Assembly: GCA_033557675.1 (NCBI GenBank)
Contig: JAWQRM010000260.1
Location: 1-25,474 of the forward strand
Direction of reading: 5' to 3'
DNA length: 25,474 nucleotides
Source of the DNA: Coptodactyla brooksi
Taxonomy: Eukaryota > Arthropoda > Insecta > Coleoptera > Scarabaeidae
Below the pieces are notes generated by a model. The model had not been told where the DNA came from, did not search any database, and saw only the letters and a list, made by a program, of their open reading frames with translations. Shown in pieces: positions 8,722 to 18,298 of this stretch (positions are counted from its first letter, which is position 1; every line of letters starts with the position of its first letter). The position numbers and the translations under genes are program-made.

Positions 8722-10603
8722 AATGAAACACGAATGATCTAAACAAAAAATAATAAAAAGTCTAAACAAAATTCAAACATAAGCAAGTAATCTGGATTTC
8801 CTTATGTAGATAATTGCAGTAAGATTTTCCATTGTATTTTATTTTTAATTGAGAAAATTCCAAACTTCATAGGAACAATATTCGATAAAAAAGTCCTGTA
8901 TAAAGTGGTTAGAAATAGTAATTTATTGTTATGTTCTAAGTAAAACATTGTTCATATGCACTTAAGTAATAGATAGAACAATTAGAAATATTAAAAATAG
9001 TTTAGATATAACGTAACTAATTCTAAATTTGTAGTAGTTATAAAGAAATTAGGGACAGTTACGGAATAAATACGACAAATATATTTTAATTGAAAACAAC
9101 TGATGTTTTTTAAGAGATAAACATCAACAAGCATAGTTTACCCTAAAGAATTTATTTTTTATATTAAGATATTATTGTTATTAGCTATCTCTTAAGATAA
9201 GTTCCTTTTCAGACACATAAATTAGCAACTAGAGCCTATTTGTCAATAAAAAAACAAATATAAATCAAAATAACATTACTAATGGATTTATTAAAACTTG
9301 TTAGCAAACCGTAGTTACATTTTATATTTATTTTCTAGTTTCAGATTGGATATGGTTGCCGTTTGAACTAGCTAACAAGTTTAAAAATAATGAAACACGA
9401 ATAATCCAAACAAATAATAATAAGTAATAAATAATCTAAAGAAAATTCAGGCATAAGCAAGTAGTCATGATTTGCTTCTGTAGATAATTGCAGTAAGATT
9501 TTTCGTTGTATTTTGTTTTTAATGGAGAAAATTCCAAACTTCATAGAAACAACACTCGATAAAAAATAACCAGGAAAACTAATCAACATTCTGTATAAAG
9601 TGGTTAGAAGTAGCAATAAATAAAGTAAGCAAATATTTCTTGTTATGTTGTAAGTAAAATATTGTTCATATACAATTAAATAATAGATAGAACAATTAAG
9701 TATATTAAAACAAATTACGGAATTATAGTATTGTTAAAATAGACAAAAAAATATTAAGAATAGTTTAGATACAACGCAAATAATTCTAAATTTGTAGTAA
9801 TTATAAAGAAGTTGGGAACAGTTACTGAATTAATACTATAAATATATTTTTAGTAAAAATAACTGATGCTTTTTAAGAGAAAAACATTAACAAGAATTTA
9901 TATTTTATATTTACATATTATTGTTATTAGCTATCTCTTAAGATAAGTTACTCTTCAGACACGTAAATTAGCAACTAGAGCCTCTTTGTCAATAAAAAGA
10001 CAAATATAAATCAAAATAACATTATTAATGAATATATTAAAATTTGTTAGCAACCGAAGTTGCATTTTATATGTATTTTCTAATTTCAGATTGGATATGG
10101 TTGCAGTTTGAACAAGTTTAAAAATAATGAAACACAAATAATCACAACAAATAATAATAAGTAATAAATAGTCTAAAGAAAATTCAAGCATAAGTAAGTA
10201 GTCAGAATTTGCTTATGTAGATAATTGCAGTAAGATTTCTAGTTGTATTTCATTTTTTGTGCAGAAAATTTCAAGATCGAAATAATATTAAAAATAGTTT
10301 AGATGTAACGTAACTAATTTTAAATTTGTAGTAGTTATAAAGAAATTGGGAACAGTTACTGAATTAATAATATAAATATATTTTTAATAAAAATAATTGA
10401 TGCATTTTAAGAGAAAAACATGAACAAGCATAGTTTATCCTAAAGAATTCATTTTTTATGTTTACCTATTATTTTGTGCATATGCTTACAATAAAAAAGC
10501 AGATATACATCAAAATAATATTTTTAATAAATTTATTAAACATGTTTCAAAGCGTAGTTGCATTTTATATTTTCTCGTTAAAATTGGATATGGTTTCAGT
10601 TTT
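8722..10603. repeat. tandem array, three diverged units of about 0.7 kb
   Basis: Units begin at AATGAAACACGAAT-type starts at 8722, 9389 and 10126, giving lengths of 667 and 737 bases and a third, shorter unit of about 480. Shared landmarks recur in order: GTAGATAATTGCAGTAAGAT, TAGATAGAACAATTA (units 1 and 2), AATTCTAAATTTGTAGTA, TTTTTAAGAGA, AGCTATCTCTTAAGATAAGT (units 1 and 2) and ATTGGATATGGTT. Unit 3 lacks about 190 bases after GCAGAAAATTTC and a second block near 10470. The two minus-strand ORFs at 9368-9616 and 9955-10191 are repeat translations, not genes. Confidence 0.9.
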
Positions 10604-12031
10604 ATTCAATAATCCCCAATACACTGAATTTTTCTAAGTCTCTGATTTTTTTTAAATAAATTTACTGCTTTAAAAACAGCTTCCAAATAATCTACTTTTG
10701 TATATACAGGCTTGAAAAAATTATACGCCTATGAAACAATGAAATAAATGTGACCAGGCAGGCTTGACATATGCATTTGCAAACATGCTTTATAAAAACG
10801 CATAAGCAACAATGCACAATACTACAATAGGAACTGCATATGTCAAACAAGAAATAATATTTAATTACGAATAAAGTAATTCAATTAAAATTTTGGTATT
10901 CCATAATGCCTGAACAAGACAATACATTTAACAAAAATTGTTCTTATTATTACGTTATATACTTTTTGAAATCAGAAATATTTATTCATCATTTATAATC
11001 TAACAAACTGTGAAAGTGGTGAAAGAAGCACTCTCCACGATGTGTGAAAAAAGTTTCTTCGCTTTTTAACGGTTCTCGTTTATGTAATATTTTAATGTCA
11101 ATAAAGTTACTTCTAATACCAGTTTTATAAGTAGAATAAATTCGCAAGTAATTAATAAACTGAAATACTGAAATGGCAGATACACTAAAGAAATTGTTAC
11201 ACAAATATTAGACTCTTAATAGAATGTAGCTAGGTGATTATATTTAGAGCCCAAGCATGATTATCTTATCATTGAAATTTGATCGATTTTTAAGAAGAGT
11301 CTAAAAATAAAAAATACCGGATATTCGATTATTATTTTTTATAAAGATAATAATATAATAATGATAAATGAAGCAAAAAATGTTCTTAGATTATTTCGTT
11401 TCGCACTATAATAAGATTTCTATTAAAACTCAGTAAAGAAAGGCTATGAATAAAATAGCGCATGTCCTAACTTAAGATTATTTATTAAACGTCGCATTGA
11501 CAGAAGAGCATTTGTTGAGAATATAAAAAAAATTAAAGAAATTCTGAAATCCCACTTTAGATACCGCAATAAACTAGAAAATTCTTATTGGAACAACAAT
11601 TTATCATCTAAAGTATAATCACGCAGCTTACAATAAAAGTTTTGAAGCCACTACGTTTATTTTGGTACTTATTGTGTAAACTTATTTGGTATGTCAAATA
11701 ATATCCCTTGATTGAAGTTCTCTATTAGGGGATGTAACAACCCTTAATTTTGAAATTGAGCTGTGTTCAAACAGCACTTTCTTTTGTCATCCACTAAAAT
11801 TTTTCTTACTGTATCATACATACCACACTAGGTTCTAGCTAAATAGTTACATTAACCTTCCTTACGTTTTCATCTTATTACATTTTCTTGCAATATATTT
11901 AATCGAAATATTGTTTTCTTTTTTCTGTATTATACTGTTTACAGTCTTTGTGCCATTAAGTACAGGAAAACCATGAAGAGAGCGAATTAAGTAAGTTTTA
12001 GCATAATTGATCTATTTTCATCAGTTAGTCC

Positions 12032-12047
12032 GTCTGTCTGTCTGTCT
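12032..12047. repeat. GTCT microsatellite
   Basis: Four GTCT units. Confidence 0.9.
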
Positions 12048-12901
12048 ACTTTTCTGTATATATGTAAACATTATACGTCTTACAGTACTGCATCAATTAA
12101 AACTATATTTTAAACAATCTCTCTAAGGTTTTCAGCAGTGTGGTCTATGTGGTTCTGCCAGTCCTTTGAAGAAATAAATAAAGTAATATAAATTACATTT
12201 TTTCTTTCTATCTAAAGTCGTGAACTAAATACTATAAGGATAGTGTATTGGTTATTTAAAAAAGTTAATTAATTAGAGCCATCTATGAATATGAATTAAA
12301 CTATTATTAGAAATTATTGATGATTTTATGAATTTTTATTCATAGTCATTACTTTTATTAACTGTCAAAACTGACAATTAAGAAATGAGCAAAAATAAAT
12401 CAGTTCTTCAGAAAATCACCACAGCAGTATAAGTACCACAATACTGAAAATCTTATTGTAATCAGTTCATAAAATAACTAAGTTTTATTCAACGTCTCCT
12501 TTTAATTTGTTCATTGGTTAGTCAAGGTTTACAATTAGTGCAGGTGCCGGTATATTCTTTTTGTATGTAATATCTTAAAGTTGTCTTCCTATTGATAATT
12601 AACTTTTATCAACCAATTTCAGAAGAATTATCATTTATATCCTAAAACAAAATAAAGAAAGCAACTTCTTTCATTAACAAAAAGTAATTTAATTTTCTTA
12701 TTGCTGACAGATATAATATAAAAAATAAATATAAAATTTAAATAAAAATTCTCTCTTAAAATATCAAAACCTCGAAATACACAAAATCTAACAAGACAAA
12801 CTATAAGATCAAACTATTCAAATAATCATTGCTGAACCAATACGTTAAACAATATTGTCACCAATTATTTAATAATTATACTACATGTTTTAGAAACCTA
12901 T

Positions 12902-12903
<2 letters not shown>

Positions 12904-12933
<30 letters not shown>
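12904..12933. repeat. TA microsatellite
   Basis: About fifteen TA dinucleotides. Confidence 0.95.
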
Positions 12934-12934
<1 letters not shown>

Positions 12935-13465
12935 CTATAACACATACTACAATGTATATTTTTAAAACATATTGTTTTATTTATTAATGAAATCTCCCGA
13001 TATGAAAATCATAAACTGTAAAGAATGTATTGTTAATACATATTTGTCATGAATAAAGCTTTTTTGCAAGTTCAAAATAATATCGAAAAGTAAGGACTTG
13101 AAACACTAGTGGAAAAATGAATGTTTCGTAATCTCAATATACAAGGTATGAAGATTAAAAAAGCACAAACCTAAGGCATTATCAAGCAAAAAATCCTAAA
13201 GAGTTACAGAGCAAGTGGTTAAAGAAATAGTACTTTCGTAAAAACAGTGGACTGTGCGATAATCTGTTACACAAAAAACTGTTACAAATTTAGTAAAAAA
13301 TGCTGGTTATGAAACTAGAACAAGAAACTAGAACAAAGTAGGTATGTTTTGTGTTGTTCTTTAAATTTTTTTAAAGGTGAAAAACAGAAAAATAGGCCAT
13401 TATTCAAAACTTTGACTGTCGATTAGTCAACACGTCTTACGCTATTGGTAACTCCACATCCAAGA

Positions 13466-13813
13466 TCAAGGTAAGAGAAAGTCATGTGCGGTGCAACATC
13501 TACTGGTTTGATTGTATTCTAGTAACTCGTATTTCCGAAATTTATACAAACCACAGTTAAGTAAGGAAGGATTACGCGACAAAGGATTTTTTTCGTGCGT
13601 TTCATTAGAGAGGTTCACAGAAGTTGTGGATTTTGGAACCTTTAGCTTAGTAACAAAGTTAAATAATGTCACAACTGTACCAAAACCATAAAGTTTACGC
13701 TCGATGCGCGTTTCGCCGATCATATCAGCATAGTCGGGAGCGACAGAGATAAGGGACATTGTTTCTGTCGCACCCGACAGTGTCATGTATGTAGTATTCC
13801 ATTTTCGTTTCAT
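13466..13813 (-). other. unassigned 115-codon ORF in nompC intron 1
   Basis: An ATG-started open frame on the minus strand, 115 codons. It is less AT-rich than its surroundings and has several CpG sites (13560-13780). The product would be a small mixed protein with no membrane segment or motif I recognise. Words include MTLSGATETMSLISVAPDYA and IERKLYGFGTVVTLFNFVTK. There is no obvious acceptor or donor placing it in nompC. It could be a fragment of an unknown transposon, a nested gene, or chance. Confidence 0.25.
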
Positions 13814-14791
13814 TGCAAAATCTTAAATAGTAATGGGAAAACATAATTTTAAATTTTAAGATTTCGCTCTGATATATGACTTAATATGTATATGTATATA
13901 TATTAGCACCAATTTAATATAAGGTTAGAAGAAACAATCAAAGTAACTAAAATAAATAGAAGCATCAAAAGTAGAGGCCTAGAAATCCAGAACAAAGTGC
14001 ATGAAGTAAATGAATACAACTAGAGATGAAAGAAAACCTGCAGATATTCGTAAAGAAACTACTTAAAAGCATAAAGACAGAAAAGCATTGAAAAATTCAT
14101 AGGAGAACAAAATACAGTTAAATTCTTAAAAGACTAAACTGTGGGATTGAAGCTTTTGGTTCTGTAGTAAAATGAATCAATGGTTACCCTTAACTGAACC
14201 GAGAAAACTTAAACCACAGTTTAAATAAAGTTCTAAAGGTAGATGTTTCGAATGTTGTACAGTAAATACTCAAAGAAGATTTTTACTTTAAATAAAAAAT
14301 TAAGGAAATAAAAACCAACAAAAGTTCTTGGTTTGGTTCAGAAACCAATTATTGATTAATTTAGCGTAAAGACTTAAACGGTTTGGAAAAGTGCAAAGTG
14401 CAATAATCAAATATATCGCTACATGGAAAATGATAACTATAAGACCAAGGGAAAGGACATAAACTAAAGTAGGAAAACCAGATACATGAAAATATAAACA
14501 GTATGAAAGTTGAAACCTGAAGGAAAATAATTAAAAACAAACAGGAGTGGAAGAAAACAGTTAAGCTGTAGAAAGGGAGTAGAATACAAAAAACAAGGCA
14601 GAGAGATTCGTTGCCTTTAAGTCTGAGCATTAATTGATAGATGTAAATATAAAGACAGGCCCTGGGACATCCAACCCTTACTCCAATTTAGAGTAAGATG
14701 CTGTAAAGCTATCATCCAGTGAATCTTAAGTGGACGATTTCTTCCAGTAGGATGGTTCTTTATGTAAGTTTTATAATAACTTAATTAATTA

Positions 14792-15540
14792 TTGGGTTGT
14801 TCGGAAAGTAATTTCGTTTTTTTTCTACAACAGAGGCGTTAGTTGTGTTTTAACCAGTCAACTTCATTCTAAACCGTATATGCATTACATATTCCGATAG
14901 CTGGCATTGCAAAGTTTATGTGTAAAAATATTTCGTTCGGGTTCTGTGCAATTATTCTCTTTTTGTGCGTTATGAAACATGGAGAATCAAAAACAGCACT
15001 TTCGGTACATTTTGCATTTTTATTACAAAAAAGGTCAACACGAATAGTTGACCTTCTTTCAAGCGAGAATACCATGATCAAATCTAAAGTGTACTGTCAT
15101 CAACTGTACAAATAAATTGAATGATTTCTTGCAAACTGGTTTGTAACATTTTTTGCGAAAGTTTGCAAAATGTTTGGAAGCTCTTTCCAAAATTTTTAGA
15201 AGAATACCATCACCAATTGTAAAGTGTATTGTCATCAACTGGGCAAATTGCATGATTTACTCAAACAGAAAAGGGCAGAATGGCATACCTAGCATATTCT
15301 CCAGATCTGGCACCTTTCGATTATTATTTGTTTCGTTAGCTACAAATTTTTTTGGACGGCAAAAGCTTTACTTCAAATGAAGCCGCCAAAAATGACTTGG
15401 ATCAGTTTTTTGCTAGCAAGAATCAGAAGCTTCATGAGCGTGGAATTATGCTACTGCCAGAAAGATGGCAGTGTCTAAGATGGATGTGTCTAAGAAAAGT
15501 GCCTTTCATTTTCACCAAAAAAAGAAACGAAGTTACCACA
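14792..15540 (+). mobile_element. mariner relic next to nompC exon 1
   Basis: Starts TTGGGTTGTTCGGAAAGTAA after a TA at 14790-14791, a typical mariner terminus. The leader and first codons (MENQKQHFR-like at 14980) are shared with the copy at 7524. The centre is damaged and contains an internal direct duplication (AAAGTGTACTGTCATCAACT near 15085 and AAAGTGTATTGTCATCAACT near 15221). The second catalytic region (HDNA) is missing: NRKG runs directly into the tail region. YSPDLAPFDYYLF with the third catalytic Asp and DGKSFTSNEAAKNDL...LPERWQ remain (15294-15470). The right end survives only as a degraded ACGAAGTTACCAC near 15528. It ends about 100 bases from the nompC exon 1 donor. Confidence 0.82.
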
Positions 15541-15642
15541 AAAATAATGCAAAAATCGATCTTAAAATTTGCACAAGTTGAAAACACATCTCCAGAATTA
15601 CTTTACAATTAATAAGCTAATACAAAATTATATTCTAATTAC

Positions 15643-16008
15643 CTGATCGGCAACTCCTAACAGCGGTATTGTGTTGGCATCTTCTCCCGCGTTAGCAATG
15701 GCCTTCTCGATGGATTTGAGTATTTGGTCGACTGGTCCCCACTCCCCCTTCTGGCAGAGGGTAAGAATTTTCTGGGCAGCATCCCTAGTAGAAGCTCCAG
15801 CACTCTGGGGCTTCGGAGCAGGAGCATCTTCCACCTCCGCGTTCGGACCCGCCTCGTCTTTGGCCTCCTTATCTTTGACAATATCCTTGCTGCTCGCCTT
15901 GTTAATTTTGCCCTTATCGTCTTTAGATTCATCGTTCTGCTCTTTCTTCTCCTTGTCCTTGGCGCCGGCACCCTTGTTCCCTCCCTTCTTACCACCCGAC
16001 GTAGACAT
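15643..16008 (-). CDS. nompC: nompC (TRPN channel), first coding exon
   Basis: First coding exon of the TRPN mechanosensory channel NOMPC, which acts in the membrane of insect mechanosensory neurons. It encodes 122 residues. Residues 1-60 are a charged Lys/Asp/Glu-rich, Gly-rich low-complexity tail. A conserved block follows, with APAPKPQSAGAS at about 66-77 and then a helical stretch including CQKGEWGPVDQ. The APKP-SAGAS-RD block, the GEDAN-IPL block and the final LLGVADQ match the Drosophila NOMPC N-terminus as I know it. The exon ends GATCAG/GTAATT, phase 0. I chose the ATG at 16008 because it is the first in-frame ATG; upstream extension in this frame reaches only a GTG at 16056. The exon is GC-rich and CpG-containing, unlike the surrounding introns. 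The 5' UTR limit is unknown. Confidence 0.88.
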
Positions 16009-16354
16009 ATTCGATGTGAGCGCACATATCTCAACGCGATTTTCCCGATTTCCCACGAATTTTCCGCAACAGGAGCAGGAGCAGTAATCTGAAGCAAGCC
16101 GCTATCAAATTTGAGGTTTGTAACATGACTCGCGGCGCCGATCTTCCTTTGTTTAGTCGATACGGATTTTGTTTACGATCGTAATGGAGCTTTCATAGCG
16201 GCGGAAAAACCCTGGGAGCTTTCGCCGCGGAACTACCGCAGGCTGCTTGATTTTACTTCTTAAGAAGGAATTTTCTTAACCAATCGAAGTATCCCCTCTA
16301 CTCCGGACGACCCTCTGCTCTGCGCCCCTCTCTTGGTAAAATCCCCACCACGAC
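16009..16354. promoter_or_regulatory. divergent nompC / ACSF2-like promoter region
   Basis: These 346 bases separate the two proposed start codons on opposite strands and must contain the 5' UTRs, and probably both core promoters, unless noncoding exons lie further out. The stretch is GC-richer than its surroundings and has many CpG sites (for example GCGGCGCCG near 16131 and CGCCGCGG near 16223). I see no TATA box at a useful place. A CCAAT pentamer lies at 16280-16284, next to a perfect 12-base palindrome CTTCTTAAGAAG at 16256-16267. A TATA-less, CpG-containing, CCAAT-bearing spacer is typical of a bidirectional promoter, but no transcription start can be fixed from sequence alone. Confidence 0.5.
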
Positions 16355-16395
16355 ATGTATTTCACCAGGACCGTGATTCAGCGAACACAACAAAG
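16355..16395 (+). CDS. ACSF2-like acyl-CoA synthetase, proposed first coding exon (presequence)
   Basis: Proposed 41-base first exon. The ATG at 16355 opens MYFTRTVIQRTQQ plus two bases, followed by a donor AAAG/GTGATG. The two leftover bases AG join the single leading G of the exon at 20324 to give Arg, so the frame is kept across a 3.9-kb intron. The joined start (MYFTRTVIQRTQQ, RWRLSSTLSYKHH) has four Arg plus Ser/Thr and hydrophobic residues and no acidic residue, as in a cleavable mitochondrial matrix presequence. That is expected for ACSF2. Position -3 is a purine. The in-frame reading past the donor stops at once (AGG TGA). This is inference from phase, composition and family; the GTGATG donor is not the strongest type. 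Confidence 0.55.
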
Positions 16396-16605
16396 GTGAT
16401 GCATGCAGACGATTTGACCTACAAACTAATTATTCCTTCGCTGTGCAATGTCGACTTACCACGATTTGCCCGAGGGTTAATTCTTATTGTTGAAAGAGGG
16501 GGAAAGCCTTTCTTTTGTGGCCGCCGCTTTGAGCTTTCGGCCGTTTCGAGCTTTTCACGTGAATTTCAACGATCGATACGTAACGAACCATTTTTCATCA
16601 TGTTG

Positions 16606-16641
16606 ATTTGCATACAGCTTACGTATATAGGCATTACGTCA
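16606..16641. promoter_or_regulatory. octamer and CRE-like words upstream of nompC
   Basis: ATTTGCAT at 16606-16613 is the reverse complement of the POU octamer ATGCAAAT. TTACGTCA at 16634-16641 is a CRE/ATF-like word. They lie 600-635 bases upstream of the nompC ATG, in the GC-richer part of ACSF2 intron 1. Eight-base matches of this kind occur by chance often enough that this is only suggestive. Confidence 0.25.
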
Positions 16642-16772
16642 GATGTTGCGTACGTTGGCACAATCAAAAGTCTAATATTGAGGATGATGAAGTAAATTTT
16701 CAATAGTAAAGATTCAGTCCTTTCAAGAAGATTTTTATGATTTAAACTTTTATTTTTGTAAAAGGGGATGTT

Positions 16773-16859
16773 TTAACCCGTGGTACATTTGTATATCATT
16801 GAGTGGTACAAAATGTACCAACAGGTTACAGAAATAACATAACTTAACACGTTTATTTA
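16773..16859 (-). mobile_element. piggyBac-like 3' end (TTAA/CCC)
   Basis: TTAA at 16773-16776 is followed by CCCGTGGTACATTTG. TTAA is the piggyBac target and CCC the usual first bases of the terminus. Just inside is the hairpin GGTACAAAATGTACC and repeated TGGTACA words, the kind of subterminal motif the cysteine-rich tail binds. With the transposase tail at 16860-17039 this forms a coherent 3' end. The 5' end of the element is not found. Confidence 0.75.
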
Positions 16860-17039
16860 TCAAAAAATAGTAATCAAAAGCACTGAAATAGTATCTATTA
16901 ATCGTGCTTGGGTATGATAGACCGTAAAACATTTTTTGCATAGAGGCACATTACATTCTTTACATATGGTTTTAGTCTTTGTCTGCTGCTTTTCTTGAGC
17001 ACACCTGGCACATCTCCTTCGGGTCTGCCTCTCCACAGA
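16860..17039 (-). pseudogene. piggyBac-like transposase C-terminal fragment
   Basis: A 60-codon open stretch on the minus strand ending in TGA at 16860. It encodes RRRCARCAQEKQQTKTKTIC, then KECNVPLCKKCFTVYHT. The spacing C-x2-C-x12-C-x2-C-x4-C-x2-C-x3-H with the terminal F-YH is the cysteine-rich zinc-binding tail of piggyBac transposases, which recognises the element ends. A stop lies directly upstream in frame, and no DDE core is recognisable, so it is a fragment. The stop codon is 83 bases from the TTAA end, as expected for the 3' terminus. It lies in ACSF2 intron 1, antisense to that gene. Confidence 0.85.
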
Positions 17040-17204
17040 TCAAAAATGAAAGAAAGGGAATTCTATTCTCTTTGCGTCTCAAATCATTGTATGCTATCGA
17101 CGAAATGCTCTTAGCATAGAACTCCTTTGAATGGGAAGCACCTTAGAGGGGTTGTATGTATTATCGGGAATAGTCCAATCAAGAAGTCGGTTACGTAATT
17201 TTTT

Positions 17205-17360
17205 GGTTTTGGTTCTTCTTTCGACTTCCATTCTGTAGATTGACGCTTAGTTTCTGGATCATATTTCAAGCGCCATTTTCATTCACCACTGCATCATTTT
17301 CAGCAGTTTTAATGAGGTCTTTCCAACGCCCTACACGAATAATTTTTTGGTCGTCATTGA
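17205..17360 (-). mobile_element. mariner transposase scrap, minus strand
   Basis: Minus-strand translation shows DLIKTAENDA, then a frameshifted TGDETW-like site, then YDPETKRQSTEWKSKEEPKP. This is the region around the first catalytic Asp of mariner transposase. The nucleotide stretch GATCCAGAAACTAA-CGTCAATCT is shared with the plus-strand copy at 4094, so the two are from the same or close subfamilies. No ends are visible, and piggyBac sequence lies close on its left. Confidence 0.75.
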
Positions 17361-17590
17361 AAATCTAGTGTGGCTGTCCACACGATGGCTCTAAATCATA
17401 GGATAGTTGATAAAATAGAATTTGTTAAAGAAGTTAATACAACTAATCAACTGGACGCAGTGGAAAGCCTAGAAATTAAAAAAAAATAAGAATCAATTAT
17501 TTAATAACGACCATGACCCTATACCTGCATCCATACTTTTTAACCTAGTTGGTAAAAGGACAAGTTAATTAAAACTCAATTACTGTAAGC

Positions 17591-17700
17591 AGTTAAACTA
17601 GTATTTTTTTAGAAGTAATTAGACTAGTATTTTTTAAAACGTAGTTAGAATAGTATTTTTCAAAATTAATTAAACTAGTGTTTTTTAGGAAAACAGTTTA
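17591..17700. repeat. 26-base minisatellite
   Basis: ACTAGTATTTTTT-like units start at 17597, 17623, 17649 and 17674, with spacings 26, 26 and 25. Each carries TTAAACTAGTATTTTTTA-AA-TAA with a few changes. Confidence 0.85.
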
Positions 17701-17998
17701 GTGTTCTCCTCAACAAGGTTTATTACGAAAAATATATTGATCATGAAAACAGTGTTCTTGTGGTTGAGGTGTTTGTTACACGACTTGAGTCAACCAAAGG
17801 TGGAGCAATTTGGATATTAACAAATTCTAGAAGCCACTAGTTATGTTATAAATTTAATATATTATAGTAACAGTTACTGGTAATATTTAAAATATTAATG
17901 ACAGATTCTGATAAACCTGTTATTTTTTATGTAACACGTTCACAAAATAAAGCAAACCCCACGTAACTTCACTCTAAATTGTTACATAGCAAAGGAAT

Positions 17999-18023
17999 GT
18001 AACATAACATAACATAACATAAT
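17999..18023. repeat. ATAAC microsatellite
   Basis: Four to five copies of ATAAC. Confidence 0.9.
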
Positions 18024-18298
18024 AATTTTTAACAGTGCCTTTTAACAGTTTCAATCAATGTTAAATGTTTATTAAATTCTTTTTAATTAGAAAATTTACA
18101 TATCACGCAAATCGTCTTATGTGACATATAAATTGTATGTTGAACTGGTAATATAATAACAAGTTACACCATATATTAGAATATAAAATATTTTTTAGTT
18201 GGTAATATTTTTTTAAATACTTTTGGAGTCATTAATATTGATTAATGTAATCAAATTTTACATTGATGATATTCTCTTAGAAAAGCCAGTGGGGAAGG

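Larger units (their letters stand above)
8448..15642 (-). other. nompC intron 1 (about 7.2 kb) with tandem array and mariner
   Basis: Runs from GTAATT at 15642 to TTTCCAG at 8448 on the minus strand. It holds the tandem array of about 0.7-kb units (8722-10603), a TA microsatellite (12904-12933), a GTCT microsatellite (12032-12047), an unassigned ORF (13466-13813) and a mariner relic (14792-15540). In 10604-13465 and 13814-14790 I see only AT-rich sequence without coding bias or recognisable repeats. Confidence 0.8.

Noticed and set aside
10989..11204. 71-codon minus-strand ORF in intron 1
   Set aside because: AT-driven composition, no motif, no splice context.
14361..14630. 89-codon minus-strand ORF rich in Phe, Leu and Ser
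   Set aside because: Hydrophobic run produced by purine-rich plus-strand sequence. It resembles a membrane protein only superficially and has no homology I recognise.
16009..16056. In-frame extension of nompC upstream of the ATG at 16008
   Set aside because: It would start at GTG, not used as a nuclear start here. The extra 16 residues have no counterpart in known NOMPC.
15671..16092. Two long plus-strand ORFs (138 and 122 codons)
   Set aside because: They are antisense shadows of nompC exon 1, whose GC-rich, repetitive codons keep other frames open. Their translations resemble no family, whereas the minus-strand frame matches NOMPC.
15657..16097. 146-codon minus-strand ORF overlapping nompC exon 1
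   Set aside because: Arg-rich alternative-frame reading of the same exon without an ATG start; a frame shadow.
16088..16460. Spliced noncoding 5' exon of nompC (donor GT at 16458-16459, acceptor TTGCTTCAG at 16089)
   Set aside because: Both signals look usable, but with no transcript evidence and a likely promoter between them this is too speculative to list as an exon.
16600..16680. RFX X-box upstream of nompC (expected for some ciliated-neuron genes)
   Set aside because: GTTGCGTACGTTGGC resembles half-sites but does not fit the inverted GTTGCC...GGCAAC arrangement.
16333..16695. 120-codon plus-strand ORF in the promoter region
   Set aside because: It lacks an ATG at its start and is in another frame from the proposed ACSF2 exon 1. 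It shows no family resemblance; the openness comes from local GC content.
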